NCBI GenBank assembly: GCA_028095005.1
Contig: CM051459.1
Span: 15,114,699 to 15,178,698, forward strand
DNA length: 64,000 bases
Reading direction: 5' to 3'
Source: Rhynchospora pubera
Taxonomy: Eukaryota > Streptophyta > Magnoliopsida > Poales > Cyperaceae
A program made the position numbers and the translations under genes. Below are positions 24,700-36,895 of this stretch, in pieces. The notes beneath the pieces were generated by a model that was not told the origin of the DNA, searched no databases, and saw only the letters and a list, made by a program, of their open reading frames with translations. The stretch's first letter is position 1. Each line of letters begins with the position of its first letter.

Positions 24700-27600
24700 A
24701 TGGCTTCCTTGGTCTCGTCTCCTGCCTCTCCTTCTATCTCCTTTCCTTCCACAAACCCTTCTTCCGACCGCCATCACCATCGATTCCTTCAAACCTCTCG
24801 TCGCCACGTCGTTGTCAGTCTCTTCCCTTTTTCTTGTTCTTCTCTTCGAATTTTGTTCATTTTTTCGTCTTTTTATATATGCGTTGTATTTCTCGACACT
24901 TATCAGTGTATTAATCTGTAAATCAAGAAAAAAATTTCATGCGTGCTTAGACCGTAGAGTACACTACTTTCTCAGTGCTTTTCTTTAAAAAATGACAGAG
25001 AAAGGAGGTTAATTAGTTTGTATATTATATATTGTCAATGTGTTGTTGAAAGATAAGAGTTGCAGCTATTTAGTATTTTCTCAAACTTAAGGTTATAAGT
25101 GATCTTTCAAGTGTTTTCAGGTTCTGGGGCTTTATCAGTCCATATTATAATTTATTTAATTATTTATATGCAGAGATGTGGCATCCATGACTCTCTAAGA
25201 TTTGATAATGGATCGGTGCCTCCGTCCATGCCAGTGATAAATGATAGTATGCTTCCAGGATTATATCCTGGGGTGCGCGGCCTTCAGGGTGGTATAGGAA
25301 GGCAGAATTCACGGCTGCGCATCTTTTCTGGAACAGCTAATCCTGCACTTTCTCAGGTTTGTTAAATTTTAACTTTGATCACTGAAATGATTTTTTCTGT
25401 TCTTGTTTGCAGCCGTACTTGGATAGTGTCTACTTATGCATGTACTGCATGTGTGCATTTTGCATATGACTCTTTTTGGAAATTCTAGTTGACAGAAATA
25501 AATGGAATGATGTTTGAAAATTTGCTCAGCTTGGAGAACTCCTGAGGAGGATATTTTTGCAAACTATGCATCATAGTTGATTTTGGTAAACAATAAAAAT
25601 TTACTTCACATCAACCTCAATAAAAATTTACTTCACATCAATTCAATTTGGTCTCTAACCAATAGCAGGGTAAAATTGTCATCTTTTAGCTGGTGTACCT
25701 TTTTAATTCTAAACTTGCGGTCGTAGATTGCTGCTGATGACCACAATTACCAGTTCTGAACAATCAACCTCAATCGCTTTCCCAAGTAAAAACGTGATAC
25801 ATAAACTGCTAAACTAAAATCCACAATCCAACTTAAGTGAACCATTCAAACTGTTGAAATGAAAATTCAAGTAAATTTAGTTCTTAGTCCACATTTTTAG
25901 TGGATTTGGTGATTTTTGTAGATTATTTAGATTGTTAATGTTTAATGGATCCTAAGGTTCATTCAATACAGTTGCATAAATGTTTGTTTTGCATATACAA
26001 TGAATAATAGTTCTATTTTGTAAAATAATTCCTGTTAATGAGTTGTAAATGTGAGGTGTCTCTACTCTCTATAAACAATCGGGTATTCTGTAACCGTATA
26101 ATTTATCTCATTTCTTAATTTGTTTCCTTTTCAGTACTAGCTAATACACGTGCTCTTTGATATATTTCAGGAGATAGCAAACTATCTAGGATTAGAACTT
26201 GGCAAAATAAAAATAAAGAGATTTGCTGATGGTGAGATCTATGTTCAACTACAAGAGAGCGTGAGAGGCTGTGATGTATTCTTGGTACAACCTACATGTC
26301 CCCCTGCAAATGAAAATTTAATGGAGCTGTTGATTATGATTGATGCTTGCCGTAGAGCATCTGCAAAAAACATCACAGCTGTGATACCTTATTTTGGCTA
26401 TGCTAGAGCTGATAGGAAGGTGCATCACTGATACTTCCCTTTTCTTACAATTTCATGGTGTCTTCTTTTGTGTGAATGACATGAAATGTTAAATCCTCAA
26501 AAGATGTTGTTGTGCAGTCTTTATTTATAAATAAAAGACAATTGAGAGAGATGTGATAGTGGATTCCTTTCAGAGAACTTCTAGATTGTTCTTGCCCCAA
26601 TTTTTCATTACATGAAATGGGAAGGAAAGACTATATTTAGGGCGTGCATTGAGAAGAAAAGTTCAAACATTTTGGCGGTGGATGTGGCCAGCTAATTATG
26701 GCTGTTAATATGCTGAAGTTCTGAATTGGTCAATTTTTGGCTTAAATTTCGAATTCCCAAAACTCAAATCCGGCCAATTACCAAGTCACAAGTCAAACTT
26801 ATTAATGGATGTAGGAATCTGTTTTTAGAAACACTCAAGAAACTACTGCTGAATCGAGTCATTGATTATTGAAAAGCTGATATTATTTTTTATTCTTTAT
26901 TTAGACACAGGGCCGTGAGTCAATTGCAGCCAAACTTGTAGCAAACCTTATCACAGAGGCTGGTGCACATCGTGTGCTTGCATGTGATCTTCATTCGGGC
27001 CAATCCATGGGCTACTTTGATATTCCAGTCGATCATGTCTATGGTCAGGTAACAATTTTTAGAAAACCACTTCAAACGTATGCTTTTCTAAAGCATGAAG
27101 ATTCCAATTATGCAAAATGAAAGAAAAACCCTGGTTACTGTAACCCTTAAGTGCTGACCTGTTGTATTAAGCCCACCGACACCTCTATTGATAAGAAAAA
27201 TTTGCAGATCGTATACTAATAATGTCATTGTTTAAAGAAAGAATTAGCAAAGATGTATGGGCTTATATTACAAAAGAGATCACATAATGTTGAAGATGCG
27301 GAAGTTGTTTTTCCTAAAATTTGATGTATTGAAAAATTGACCTAATTATTGATTTGCCTCTTGTTTGTTCTTATTTTAACTTTTTTCTTTTTCATGTGTT
27401 TTCTCTGGAAAGTCTAGCCAGTCATACTGGATTACCTGGCAAGCAAGATGATCTGTTCTGATGAACTGGTTGTGGTCTCCCCAGATGTAGGTGGGGTAGC
27501 CAGAGCACGAGCGTTTGCAAAAAAGTTGTCAGATGCACCTCTGGCAATTGTTGATAAGAGGCGCCAGGGCCACAACCTTACTGAGGTTAATTGTTTGTTA

Positions 27601-28417
27601 TAACATTTTGTTCTCTTCAAGACAATTTCTAGTTATATGCTTAAAAGGGACGTAATTGTGATTGTGCAGGTAATGAATCTTATTGGGGATGTTAAAGGGA
27701 AAGTAGCAGTTATGGTGGATGATATGATTGACACAGCTGGTTAGTTAATATCATATTTAGGTTTAAATCTCAATTGCCCCTGAAAGTTATTGAAAAAACA
27801 TTTACATCCATTTGGCTGCCCTTGTGGCTTGTGCAGATCATTTAACACTAATATAAATTTATATGTGGCCGGTACACAGGGACAATTGCAAAGGGTGCAG
27901 CTTTATTGCACCAAGAAGGAGCTAGAGAAGTTTATGCTTGTAGCACCCATGCTGTTTTCAGGTACTGAAATAGAGAAGTTGATATCTGAACTGGTACACA
28001 ACTGCACTGGTATTTTGACTTTGATGGCATAAAAAAATGTCTCTTGCTCACTTCTCTTATTAGAATGGAGCTAAGAGAGAGAAAAAAAAAGTCATCAGCA
28101 GAAATTTTTTTAAAAAAAAGAACAAAACAAAAACAAAAAAGAGTCAAATTTAAAACACCAAGTTTCATCATCCAAGAGCAAAAGATTTCATGTTACCTGG
28201 CTTTTCTGATACGTTCTTATCATCACTTTTTTGAAGTCCGCCAGCAATAGAGAGGCTATCAAGTGGGTTATTTCAAGAAGTCATTATAACAAATACCATA
28301 CCGTTACATGAGCAGAAAAGCTTTCCTCAATTGACTGTTCTTTCAGTTGCAAATCTCTTAGGCGAAACCATTTGGCGTGTTCATGATGATTGCTCGGTCA
28401 GCAGCATCTTTCAATGA
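24700..28417 (+). CDS. PRS: ribose-phosphate pyrophosphokinase (PRPP synthase), plastid-type
   Basis: Makes phosphoribosyl pyrophosphate from ribose 5-phosphate and ATP, feeding purine, pyrimidine, NAD, histidine and tryptophan synthesis. Eight exons: 24700-24813, 25174-25356, 26171-26419, 26905-27048, 27418-27585, 27670-27739, 27880-27961, 28237-28417, for about 396 residues. The first ~90 residues (MASLVSSPASPSISFPSTNP..) are rich in serine and basic residues, as in chloroplast transit peptides. The catalytic part shows LRIFSGTANPALSQEIA, KIKRFADGEIYVQ, ESVRGCDVFLVQP, ITAVIPYFGYARADRK, the metal/substrate segment HRVLACDLHSGQ, VVSPDVGGVARARAFAK, and the PRPP loop VMVDDMIDTAG. It ends GETIWRVHDDCSVSSIFQ. 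The exon 1 donor is the least certain boundary (24808-24814 are alternatives). The class I (phosphate-dependent) assignment is from overall similarity to Arabidopsis PRS1/PRS2. Confidence 0.94.
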
Positions 28418-29634
28418 TGAATTACTTTTTTTTTTCCTTTTTCTAAGTTTCAAATTGGATCATATAGATTAATTGGCCAATTTAGCATCAATTTTGTTCA
28501 TATCTTGTAGCCGTTTTTTGATAGAAAATCAATATAAATAAATGTAATACTAAGCTTTCAGGGAAGCACTAAGTTGCCTGTGTCGGTGTTGCCAGGTTGA
28601 TTAAAAATCCAGATTATATGGCAAATAAAAAAATGATTTTTTTTGTCGTCTATTGCATGTGTCAAGGGTAACGGTTTCAGTTTATAGATGCAAGCTCGGG
28701 TTTGTAAGTATTTTACTAGTATTGGGCCCTACCGTATACAAATTTATGCATATAATGACCCTTAGATCTAAATAATGAGAACTTATCTTCCCAGGGAACA
28801 GTACCGTTTTTTAATTTCTGTAATAAGGTTATGAAGACTTTCCAGTAAATGTCTACAATACAGCGCACTTAGTTGAACAATTCCTGTAAGCCATTCTATT
28901 TCAATGATACTTGGATTGGTTTGTGAAGATAGAAGATATATACTATACTTTCTGTGATGATTTTTTTTTTTATTTATAGAAACCTTGACTCCATGACGGT
29001 AAAACGTTATGTAAAATGAATTCCATAAAGATGATATCTCTTTATGGAAGAATGATTGAAATGTCCCAAGCATGAAAGAATGATTGAAGTTTCTCCCAAA
29101 CTTGCATCTATCTTTCTTACTGCCATAAATCGAATATATAATTCCCATTAAGGATCACAAGAAATAATTTACCATAAAATATAACATTGCTGTAATTCAA
29201 AATTTATCTACTATGATATCACGTCCCCTAACAGATTAATCAGAATTTTCAAAAGCTATTCACTATCAAGTGTTTTTTTTTTTTTTTTACCTATCAATGT
29301 CAAGACTAACAACAATTACAAGAATGAATCAAGGTAAGAGATTGTTTCCAAATTCCCTCCTCATTGGGGAATTTAAATGCTGTTTGAACAACTGTGATTG
29401 AGGGGACGGCTAAGAAAATCTCTCCTCTCAATACCAAGAAAGAATATATAATTCAAATTGAAAAGAGCTTAACAAAATTAGCAAGGCACCATCCCAAAAC
29501 GGTTCTATTCTTTAAAAAATAATTACAAAACTGATCACAATCAATATATATGAAACATGGACACAAGGCTCTGAAAAAAATACTTGTCCCACCAACCACA
29601 AAAGCAAATCTGCACACAAGTCCTTTTGTTTCGT

Positions 29635-29665
<31 letters not shown>

Positions 29666-29911
29666 GAAATAGAAAAGGTTTAAATGAGACGTTATACTCT
29701 ACAGCTCAGTTTGGGAGCAAGATAACTTACGAATACAGTTACACCTGCAAGAGGCGGGGATAATCTTCATCCACTAGTTACCCCTCCCCCAAACAAGGCC
29801 TACAGTAGAAGCTGAAGGTGAAACAGGGAAGACAAGCAATCTGCAAAAGCCGCAGCTAAAGGAAAACTATGTTTACAGGGATCATACTTGTGACGTTTTA
29901 TTTAACGCCTG
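28418..29911. other. tail-to-tail intergenic region between PRS and TOM2A
   Basis: About 1.5 kb holding the 3' ends of both genes. It contains a T-run near 29273-29290 and an A-run of about 27 near 29639-29664, with no clear element boundaries around either. No coding sequence is supported. Confidence 0.5.
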
Positions 29912-32900
29912 TCACATAATTGCGCAACCAACCCTCCTCTCTTCAGCCTGAGGTTGTGGTTGCTGCTGGTATCGGTTTGGATCTGAAGGGTTGTAAGTGA
30001 ACTCAGAAGTATCCAGACCATACTGCACACCACAAAAAAAAAAAAGGAAAAAACAAATAATGAAGTCATGTGTGTAAAAAAATAAACAAATGTCTAATTA
30101 ACGGCCACTGTCAATTCCTTCTTAAAAATAAAAACAAATTTCAATTGAGATATTCTTATTTCTCACCATTATATAATTTTGCCTTTGGCATATGTAAACA
30201 GTATTTTGGTATCACCCAATTTATCATTCCAGTTTTCTACAATAAAGTACCAGGTCTTCTATTTTTATAATTAAGACCGGAATAAGTCTTTTCCATTAAG
30301 TACTGCTATAGATAATAAAAAAAATTCAAACCCTGACTTTTAATGTCAAACATGAAAAACTTAAATTGGACATTAATTTTTAATTAGTAATTTCTCAATT
30401 TATGTAATAGTACATTAACCTTCACTGCAAAATTCCTTTCTCTAAATGTATTAAAATAAAAGGGGCCTGGTCTATTGTCATAATAGATTTGTGTTTATCC
30501 TGCAAATTACAATTTAGTTGTGGGCTCTGTTCCACATAATAAAGGCCCTATAGCCCCTATTTGGTATCACACATTTCTTCAGGAGTAGAATAAAAGATAG
30601 CCATTCTCTTAGATATGTTCTTCCACGTTGGTGTTTGTTATAACTTTACGAAGGAGAAAAACATTTATAGACTGAAGAAATGATAAAAAATAAAAATTGA
30701 ACAGCATGAAGGATTTTTCTGACGGAAGAACTTCTGCTTTCTTTTGGAAGAAAAAATCCTCCAGAAAAAAAGCAGAAAGATCTTCCAAGTTTTTGAGGAT
30801 TCTTCACAATTCACATTATGCCAGATATTTAGTGTTTCTGGAACAAAAGTAAGGATACCAAAAAGGATGTATATACTCGCCAAGAATGGATGTCATGGAA
30901 GCTCAAATATTTGTATGCAATGCAAATTGTTTTGAAATAATATATAGCAGCAATTAGCACTATTGTACCTTCTCCCTCATGCGCTGGCTCCAAGCATCGT
31001 TGCGGCTGGGGCGTTGGTCAAGGGTCGGTACCGGCACACCGGTAGCAGGAATGCTCTGACGCTGGATTAGAGATTGACGCATAGTCATCCTCGGGTTGAT
31101 GTACTCCTCATCACTGTCATAGTCAGCCGGTCTGTTTCCTGCTCTCACTATCAGTGCCAACAAAAATAGCAAAACCTGTGTTTGTAGAAATATCAAAGAC
31201 TAAAACTGGTATGGAGTATAGGCAATGAATATATGACGGACTTGGTTAGATAACTCAGGAAACATCACAGATTAATTACTTTGGCTACTTTACATAAATA
31301 CTATCAAATGTTCAAAAATTAATTTGATGTCTGGACATCCACAAGTTGTCCTTACAAAATTAATCAAAGTATAATTTGTCAAGAAAGGCTTCTGCAACAA
31401 TGGATATTTAGTTTCAGGGTGACATTGCAAAATGAGCTTCAAATCAACCAGATGACTTACAGGTACGCTATAAAGCCACAAATAGAATCCAAAGCTAAAA
31501 CAAGCCTTCGAAAAGTATTGGATTTAAGTTATGAAATTGCACATGGAAAGTTGCATAGTTTAGTTTCAAAGATGCAGGATTGACAGTATGTGGTACAATA
31601 GTAACAGTAGCTAGGAGCTTATTTGGCCATTTCTTAATATTTAGCTTTAGCCTCAGTTAAGACAGAACTTTCAGAGATGAGCAATAACCTCATAAATGAC
31701 AACACCTAGAGCAACCCATTTAGCAATATTCCAATTTTGCTCCAAGAAATCATAAATTGTATCGAAGTTCCCTGTTTTGTCAACAGGAATTACCTGCAAG
31801 TGAAGCCAAATTTACATATATGTTATTAAGAAAGAGAGAAAAAATGGTAAACACAAAAACAGCAATCAACTTTTGTACTGGCACATTGCCCCTTATGACC
31901 ACCAAAATTGTGCATAAACAGTTCCCAAAACCTTAGCTGTTCTGGGAGCTGAATGCACAAAAATACTCAACTTTTTCATGAACCAGACTAGGTAGGTTAT
32001 TCTGCATATGTTATTTATCTTTGTTCTTTAAGTTGTAGAAAGTGCTACTGCTAAGTGAAGTGATTTCTGCAATTGAGCCATTCAAAAATTTCGAACAAAG
32101 AATATGTACATCTTTCCAGCTGTGATCAAAGAAGATGAAGGCAGCAGCACCCAGTTCCGCAATAATCAAAAGCGCTACCAAAAAAGAGTACTGTTTATCT
32201 AAAATTAAGGAAACGTACAATACGACTATGCAATCTACAAAAAAGGTAGGTAAAGTTGGATGAAAATTAACTTCACCGAATCTAAAATGAAAAGTGTTGG
32301 TTAATTTGGGAGCCGCTCTGTTTGGAAACTTCAGAAGAAATAAACCATATATTGGTGCCAGACAATACTATCAGCATTCAAAGATGATTGGTAGCCATAT
32401 TATCAGAATACCAAAAAAAAAAAAAAAAAACTTCAGTCCTACCATTCTAGCCAAATCTCTTTTCAGTTTCGCGTTTATTTATTTATACACAGTACGTCAA
32501 TCTGTAGTAATTGAGGCAAAATAAGCCTATTTATGCATTAATGACAGACAAGGACAAAAATGAAAGACATACATGGACAAAAAGGGGGATAACACCAAAG
32601 GCATAGCTCGCATTGCTGGTAGCATCTTTGATGCACAATTTTATATAAGGTGTACGAATAAAAAGAAAATATCAGCTGCTAAGTAAATGTAAGGATACAA
32701 ATGATAAGCAGCACCCATTTCTACAACATGCGCCACAACAGCCGAAGAACGATACAATAAATACAATAGCTCCTATGCCAATGAATAAGTATATGAACCT
32801 GAAAAGATAGTGATAAAGAGAATTATGATACTAATGATCTGAAGTTCTGAACAATATTTAAGAAACACCTGTTCATGTAAATTCAATGTAAACTTTGACA

Positions 32901-33964
32901 CCTAAAATATAAAATTCACCGACTATTATTGATATGCATCATGCTGTAGCATGTTCTTTAACATATGATAAATAACACATGCATAAGGAACAAAGCCAAT
33001 ACAACAATATTAACTAAAGGTCAAACCAACTTGCTTTGTTTATTCACCAGTTCTAGAAGTTAACCTCAAAAAATATTTTAATTTAGATAAGATAAAACAG
33101 AAGTAAAACTAATGAAGTCCTGCTGTATCAACAATTAATATTAAAATTACAAAAAAATTATAGTATAGCGCATCTGATCAACTCATTTGATCAGTTACTA
33201 TCCTCCATCACAATCTTTCAGCAAAGAGTAAAATGGGAAAATATATAGAGGATTGCTAAAATGCTATGCATAGCACGGACTGCCTTCGTGCTACGGATTC
33301 GTTCTTGAATTTCACACTTCAAACAACCGATCCAAACCGTTCATTATCTTCTACATGTTGAAATCTCATTAGAAACCAAATTTTATATATTTTTTAAATT
33401 TTTTTACTATTTTTTTCAGAATTTTTAAAATACTTAATCTAATAAATTCTGGACCCTTCAATAACAGTGATTTTCAAAAATCTGAGAACAATAGCAAACA
33501 AATTCAAAAAAATGTAAAATTTGGTTTATAATAAGATTTCAATATGTAGAAGATAATGAATGGTTTGGATCGGTTATTTGAAGCATGAAATGCAAGAACG
33601 AATCCGTAGCACGAAGTCCATCCGTGCTATGCATAGCATTTTAGCAATCCTCAAATATATATATATACTGGATTTATCAACAAAAATTAAATTTAAAATA
33701 GGAAAAAAAATTGCACCATGCTTTGGGGAGGTAATCGAGAATGTCATCGGAAAGAGAAACAGCTCCGAGCAATGGACGGCCGAGAAGCAAGATCGGCATG
33801 CCATTACTGGAAGGTGAAACGGCATCATGGCCATTGATATCAGAAGTCATTTGAATCCATTCGACGAGCAAATAAATCCCATACCCAACCATAGCCAATC
33901 CAGCTAGTGTTAGGATGAAATTCAAAAGCTTCAAAAGGCACTCGAAACACCGACAACACGCCAT
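29912..33964 (-). CDS. TOM2A: TOM2A, tetraspanin-like membrane protein
   Basis: Six exons in phase, 33717-33964, 32699-32798, 32110-32190, 31689-31793, 30969-31175 and 29912-30022, encode 283 residues, close to the Arabidopsis protein. Four hydrophobic segments are visible: LLNFILTLAGLAMVGYGIYL (~12-31), IYLFIGIGAIVFIVSFFGCC (~85-104), SFLVALLIIAELGAAAFIFF (~118-137), and ALGVVIYEVLLFLLALIV (~170-187). The small loop with GCCGACCRNGCC follows the second. The cytosolic tail contains DYDSDEEY and TGVPVPTLDQRPSRNDAW and ends CAIM. TOM2A is known to localise to the vacuolar membrane and to interact with TOM1 during tobamovirus multiplication; its plant role is otherwise unclear. Intron 1 carries a 405-bp palindromic MITE. 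Confidence 0.94.
33248..33652. mobile_element. 405-bp palindromic MULE-type MITE in TOM2A intron 1
   Basis: An almost complete palindrome whose ends read GAGGATTGCTAAAATGCTAT on both strands. It is flanked by a perfect 9-bp duplication AAATATATA (33239-33247 and 33653-33661). A 9-bp duplication with long terminal repeats fits a Mutator-derived MITE. A second copy of exactly the same length lies at 51941-52345, and a related palindrome surrounds the 9.7 kb LTR element. Confidence 0.8.
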
Positions 33965-35273
33965 GGTTTCGCGACTCTTCGAGAAAAAGAAACCTCCTAG
34001 TTACAACCAGAAACTAAAAATACAATGAAATTTTGAAGTGAGATTTTGGGTAATTTTGTGATAGTTTTTACCTTGATCGATCGCGAGGCGATCGGAGATG
34101 AGGTTGAAGAAGAGGCGGAGGGAAATTAGAAAGGCGATTTTTGCAATTTCCTTTTTCTTTTCTTCACAGTTCCAACCGAAGTATCGGTGAATCGTTCTGT
34201 GGTTACCCCAATTTTTAATTTGGAAACTTTATTGTGGTCCTTGCTATATTTTGTATTTTTTGTATTAACCCTTCCCTTGCGTTTCATGTACCTCATATAG
34301 TTATACAACCTATGTTATCAAAAGTTTTAAACAATAATGACCAATGATAGAATTAAATAAAACTAGTTTTTATAAATAGCAATATTACTAAAAAGTAATT
34401 TACATCTTAATTTAACAAAAATATGTTTCTATGAAATAATTGTATGACCTATTAATATTATTACTAAAAATTTAATTTATCTTAATTTAAAAAATAGTAT
34501 GTTTTTTTTTTCTATGAAATAGTTGTATGGGATTGTAAGTTTATTATGTACTTGCTAACATTCTGTCACTAGCTGTGTCTTGGCGTAAAACATTGAGAAT
34601 TTTCTATTCAAGTTGATTTGAATTTAAGAATTGTTTAATTCCGACCATGAGCTGGATAAAGTATAAGGGGGTCCCCCACGTGCCATGTCGCCATCGACGC
34701 GCGACCATGATGAACGGTCACGATTCGTGGGCGGTTTACCAGTGTCCGGTTCCTTTCGGACGATTACCAAATTGCAATTCTTTTTCTGTTCAACGAAATG
34801 ACGATCATGCCCTTGGTTAATGATTTCCTTTCCAGCTTGGTTTTGAAGAGAAGGTGCTGCCACGTTGAGATTAATTAGAGGAATTTAGGAAAGTCGAGAC
34901 TCGAATGATAAAACGTGACGTGGCGATCATATCTTGGGGTAATTTCGTCCTTTTGTGCTGCCGATAATACTTGGTTTTTTTTTATTTAATATATATAATA
35001 CTCTTTATTAGTCAGATTTGGATTCGCTGTCAGCTGACTTAGTGCGGCCCGCTAGTTCGTACGTGAGGTTCTTCTGTGGTCGGATGCAGTAGCTCAGAGC
35101 TGAAGTGATGTTTTGGAAATTGTCACCATTGTATTTATCGTTATCCATAAGACAAAGTAGTCTGTACAAGTAGGGATGTAACGTATATTCAATTGACCAA
35201 ATAAATTTGATATGATAAATTATAGATTTTGATTGGTATGTAAGTTATGAATGTAAATTTTATGAAAAAAAAA
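33965..35273 (-). promoter_or_regulatory. TOM2A upstream region
   Basis: About 1.3 kb of non-coding sequence upstream of TOM2A on its strand, ending at the Copia LTR. It contains two ACGT-core motifs: CCACGTGCC with a perfect CACGTG G-box at 34677-34682, and GACGTGGC at 34917-34924, a typical ABRE/bZIP site. The motifs are seen directly; that they regulate TOM2A, about 0.7-1 kb away, is inference. Confidence 0.35.
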
Positions 35274-35635
35274 TGTAAACAAAAGCAATCACAGAAAAGA
35301 ACACGAAGATTTTACGTGGTTCGGTACAATATGTACCTACGTCCACGATTCACACACACCACACCTTTTATTTCTTTTCAATAATAATGGAGTACAAGAG
35401 AGAATTGAGGAAGAAGATAGGTCAGAAAGGAAGAGAAAGGCCCCTCCTTTATAATAGGTAGGCTAATATTTCTTTTTATTACATTTCCATATATGCATAA
35501 ATCATAAAAAGGAAATTCAGAAGGTCCAACTCGGACCGAGTTGGCCTGAACTCGGTCCGAGCCAAAGGGGTGTGGTTCAACTCGGTCCGAGTTCAGCCCA
35601 ACTCGGACCGAGCCAAACGTCTCATTTTCTCCACA
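35274..35635 (-). repeat. Copia 3' LTR
   Basis: 362 bp, TGTAAACAAAAGC...TTTTCTCCACA on the plus strand. It differs from the partner LTR at about ten positions, roughly 3%, so the insertion is not recent. Near its outer (U3) end are four copies of CTCGGNCCGAG starting at 35530, 35551, 35581 and 35602, i.e. 21, 30 and 21 bp apart. Confidence 0.93.
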
Positions 35636-35642
35636 CTCCCCC

Positions 35643-36536
35643 TTAAGTTGGCAGGTAGATATTTCGCATGCCCAACTTGTCAATTGCTTCATGAAAATTA
35701 GTACTAGACACACCCTTGGTTAGTATGTCTGCAAGTTGCTCTTCCGTTCTTACATGAGGAATACTAATTACTCCTTCTTCAATGTTCTGTCGGATAAAAT
35801 GTCGATCTACTTCAATGTGCTTGGTCCTATCATGCTGCACCGGATTGTGAGATATTGCAATAGCTGCCTTGTTGTCACAAAACAGCTTCATCTCCCTGTT
35901 ATCATAGAAGCCAAGATCCTTGAGTACTCTCTTTATCCACAGTAATTCTTGCAGTCCTTTAGCAATTCCTCTGAACTCAGCTTCAGCACTTGATAGAGCC
36001 ACTACCTTCTGCTTCTTACTTCTCCATGTGACCAAATTACCACCAACAAAAGTGAAGTACCCAGATGTAGATTTCCTATCAGTCACATCTCCTGCCCAGT
36101 CAGAGTCTGTATATCCTTCAATCTGAAGATGTCCATTTCTTTTGAAAAAGATACCTCGTCCTGGAGATCCCTTGAGATACCTAAGTATCCACATAACAGC
36201 CTCCATATGTTGCTCACTAGAAGCATGCATGAACTGACTTACCACAGAAACTGCATAGGCAATATCAGGCCTAGTATGTGATAAGTAAATCAATCTCCCT
36301 ACCAATCTCTGGTATTGTTCCTTGTTTGTTGGTACCTGATCAGGAAATATTCCTAGTTTGTTATTCTGTTTGGTAGGTGTGTCTACAGGTTTGCAATCCA
36401 ACATTCCTGTTTCAGCAAGCAAATCTAGTACATATTTTCTCTGAGATAGAGATATACCTTCTTTGCTCCGTGTGACCTCAATCCCTAGAAAGTATTTCAA
36501 TCCGCCCAGGTTCTTCATTTCAAATTCCTTGGACAA
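35643..36536 (-). pseudogene. Copia pol fragment: end of reverse transcriptase and RNase H
   Basis: A 297-codon open stretch that starts LSKEF-like with FEMKNLGGLKYFLGIEVTRS (reverse transcriptase thumb region). It continues into RNase H, with GYTDSDWAGDVTDRKSTSG, ALSSAEAEFRGIAKG and FCDNKAAIAISHNPV, and ends in the IEEGVISI..ADILTKG tail typical of Copia. It is separated from the upstream reverse transcriptase fragment by a stop and frame change near 36540. Confidence 0.9.
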
Positions 36537-36544
36537 TTTTCTCT

Positions 36545-36895
36545 CTAGATCTTGGATTCCTCAGAGTCATCACCTGTAATTATCATGTCATCAACATAGA
36601 TTATCAAGATTACAATTTTTCCTTTATTCTTGTAAAAGAACAATGTATGATCTGTATCACTCTGGGTGTATCCATATCCTTTCATTGCATTGCAAAATCT
36701 TCCAAACCAGGCCCTTGGCGACTGTTTTAGACCATATAGTGCTTTCTTCAACTTGCACACAAGAGCTTGTTCACTTGAATGACCATATCCTGGTGGGATG
36801 TCCATGTAGATTTCCTCATCTATGTCCCCATGTAGGAATGCATTCTTCACATCAAACTGATGTAGTGGCCAATTTTTATTTGTTGCGATGGACAA
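36545..36895 (-). pseudogene. Copia pol fragment: reverse transcriptase core
   Basis: 116 codons with HQFDVKNAFLHGD (motif A aspartate), KLKKALYGLKQSPRAW (motif B region) and the catalytic YVDDMIITGDD near its end. It is in a different frame from the larger upstream ORF, with which it overlaps at 36876-36895, and it stops at 36545. Frame breaks near 36888 and 36540 mean that this copy cannot make a complete polymerase. Confidence 0.9.

Noticed and set aside
24456..24914. Plus-strand frame of 152 codons overlapping the start of PRS
   Set aside because: It is in a different frame from the transit-peptide exon at 24700, lacks similarity to anything, and reads into the PRS intron.
29638..29665. 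A-run of about 27 as the tail of a retroposed gene
   Set aside because: I found no flanking target duplication and no recognisable body next to it.
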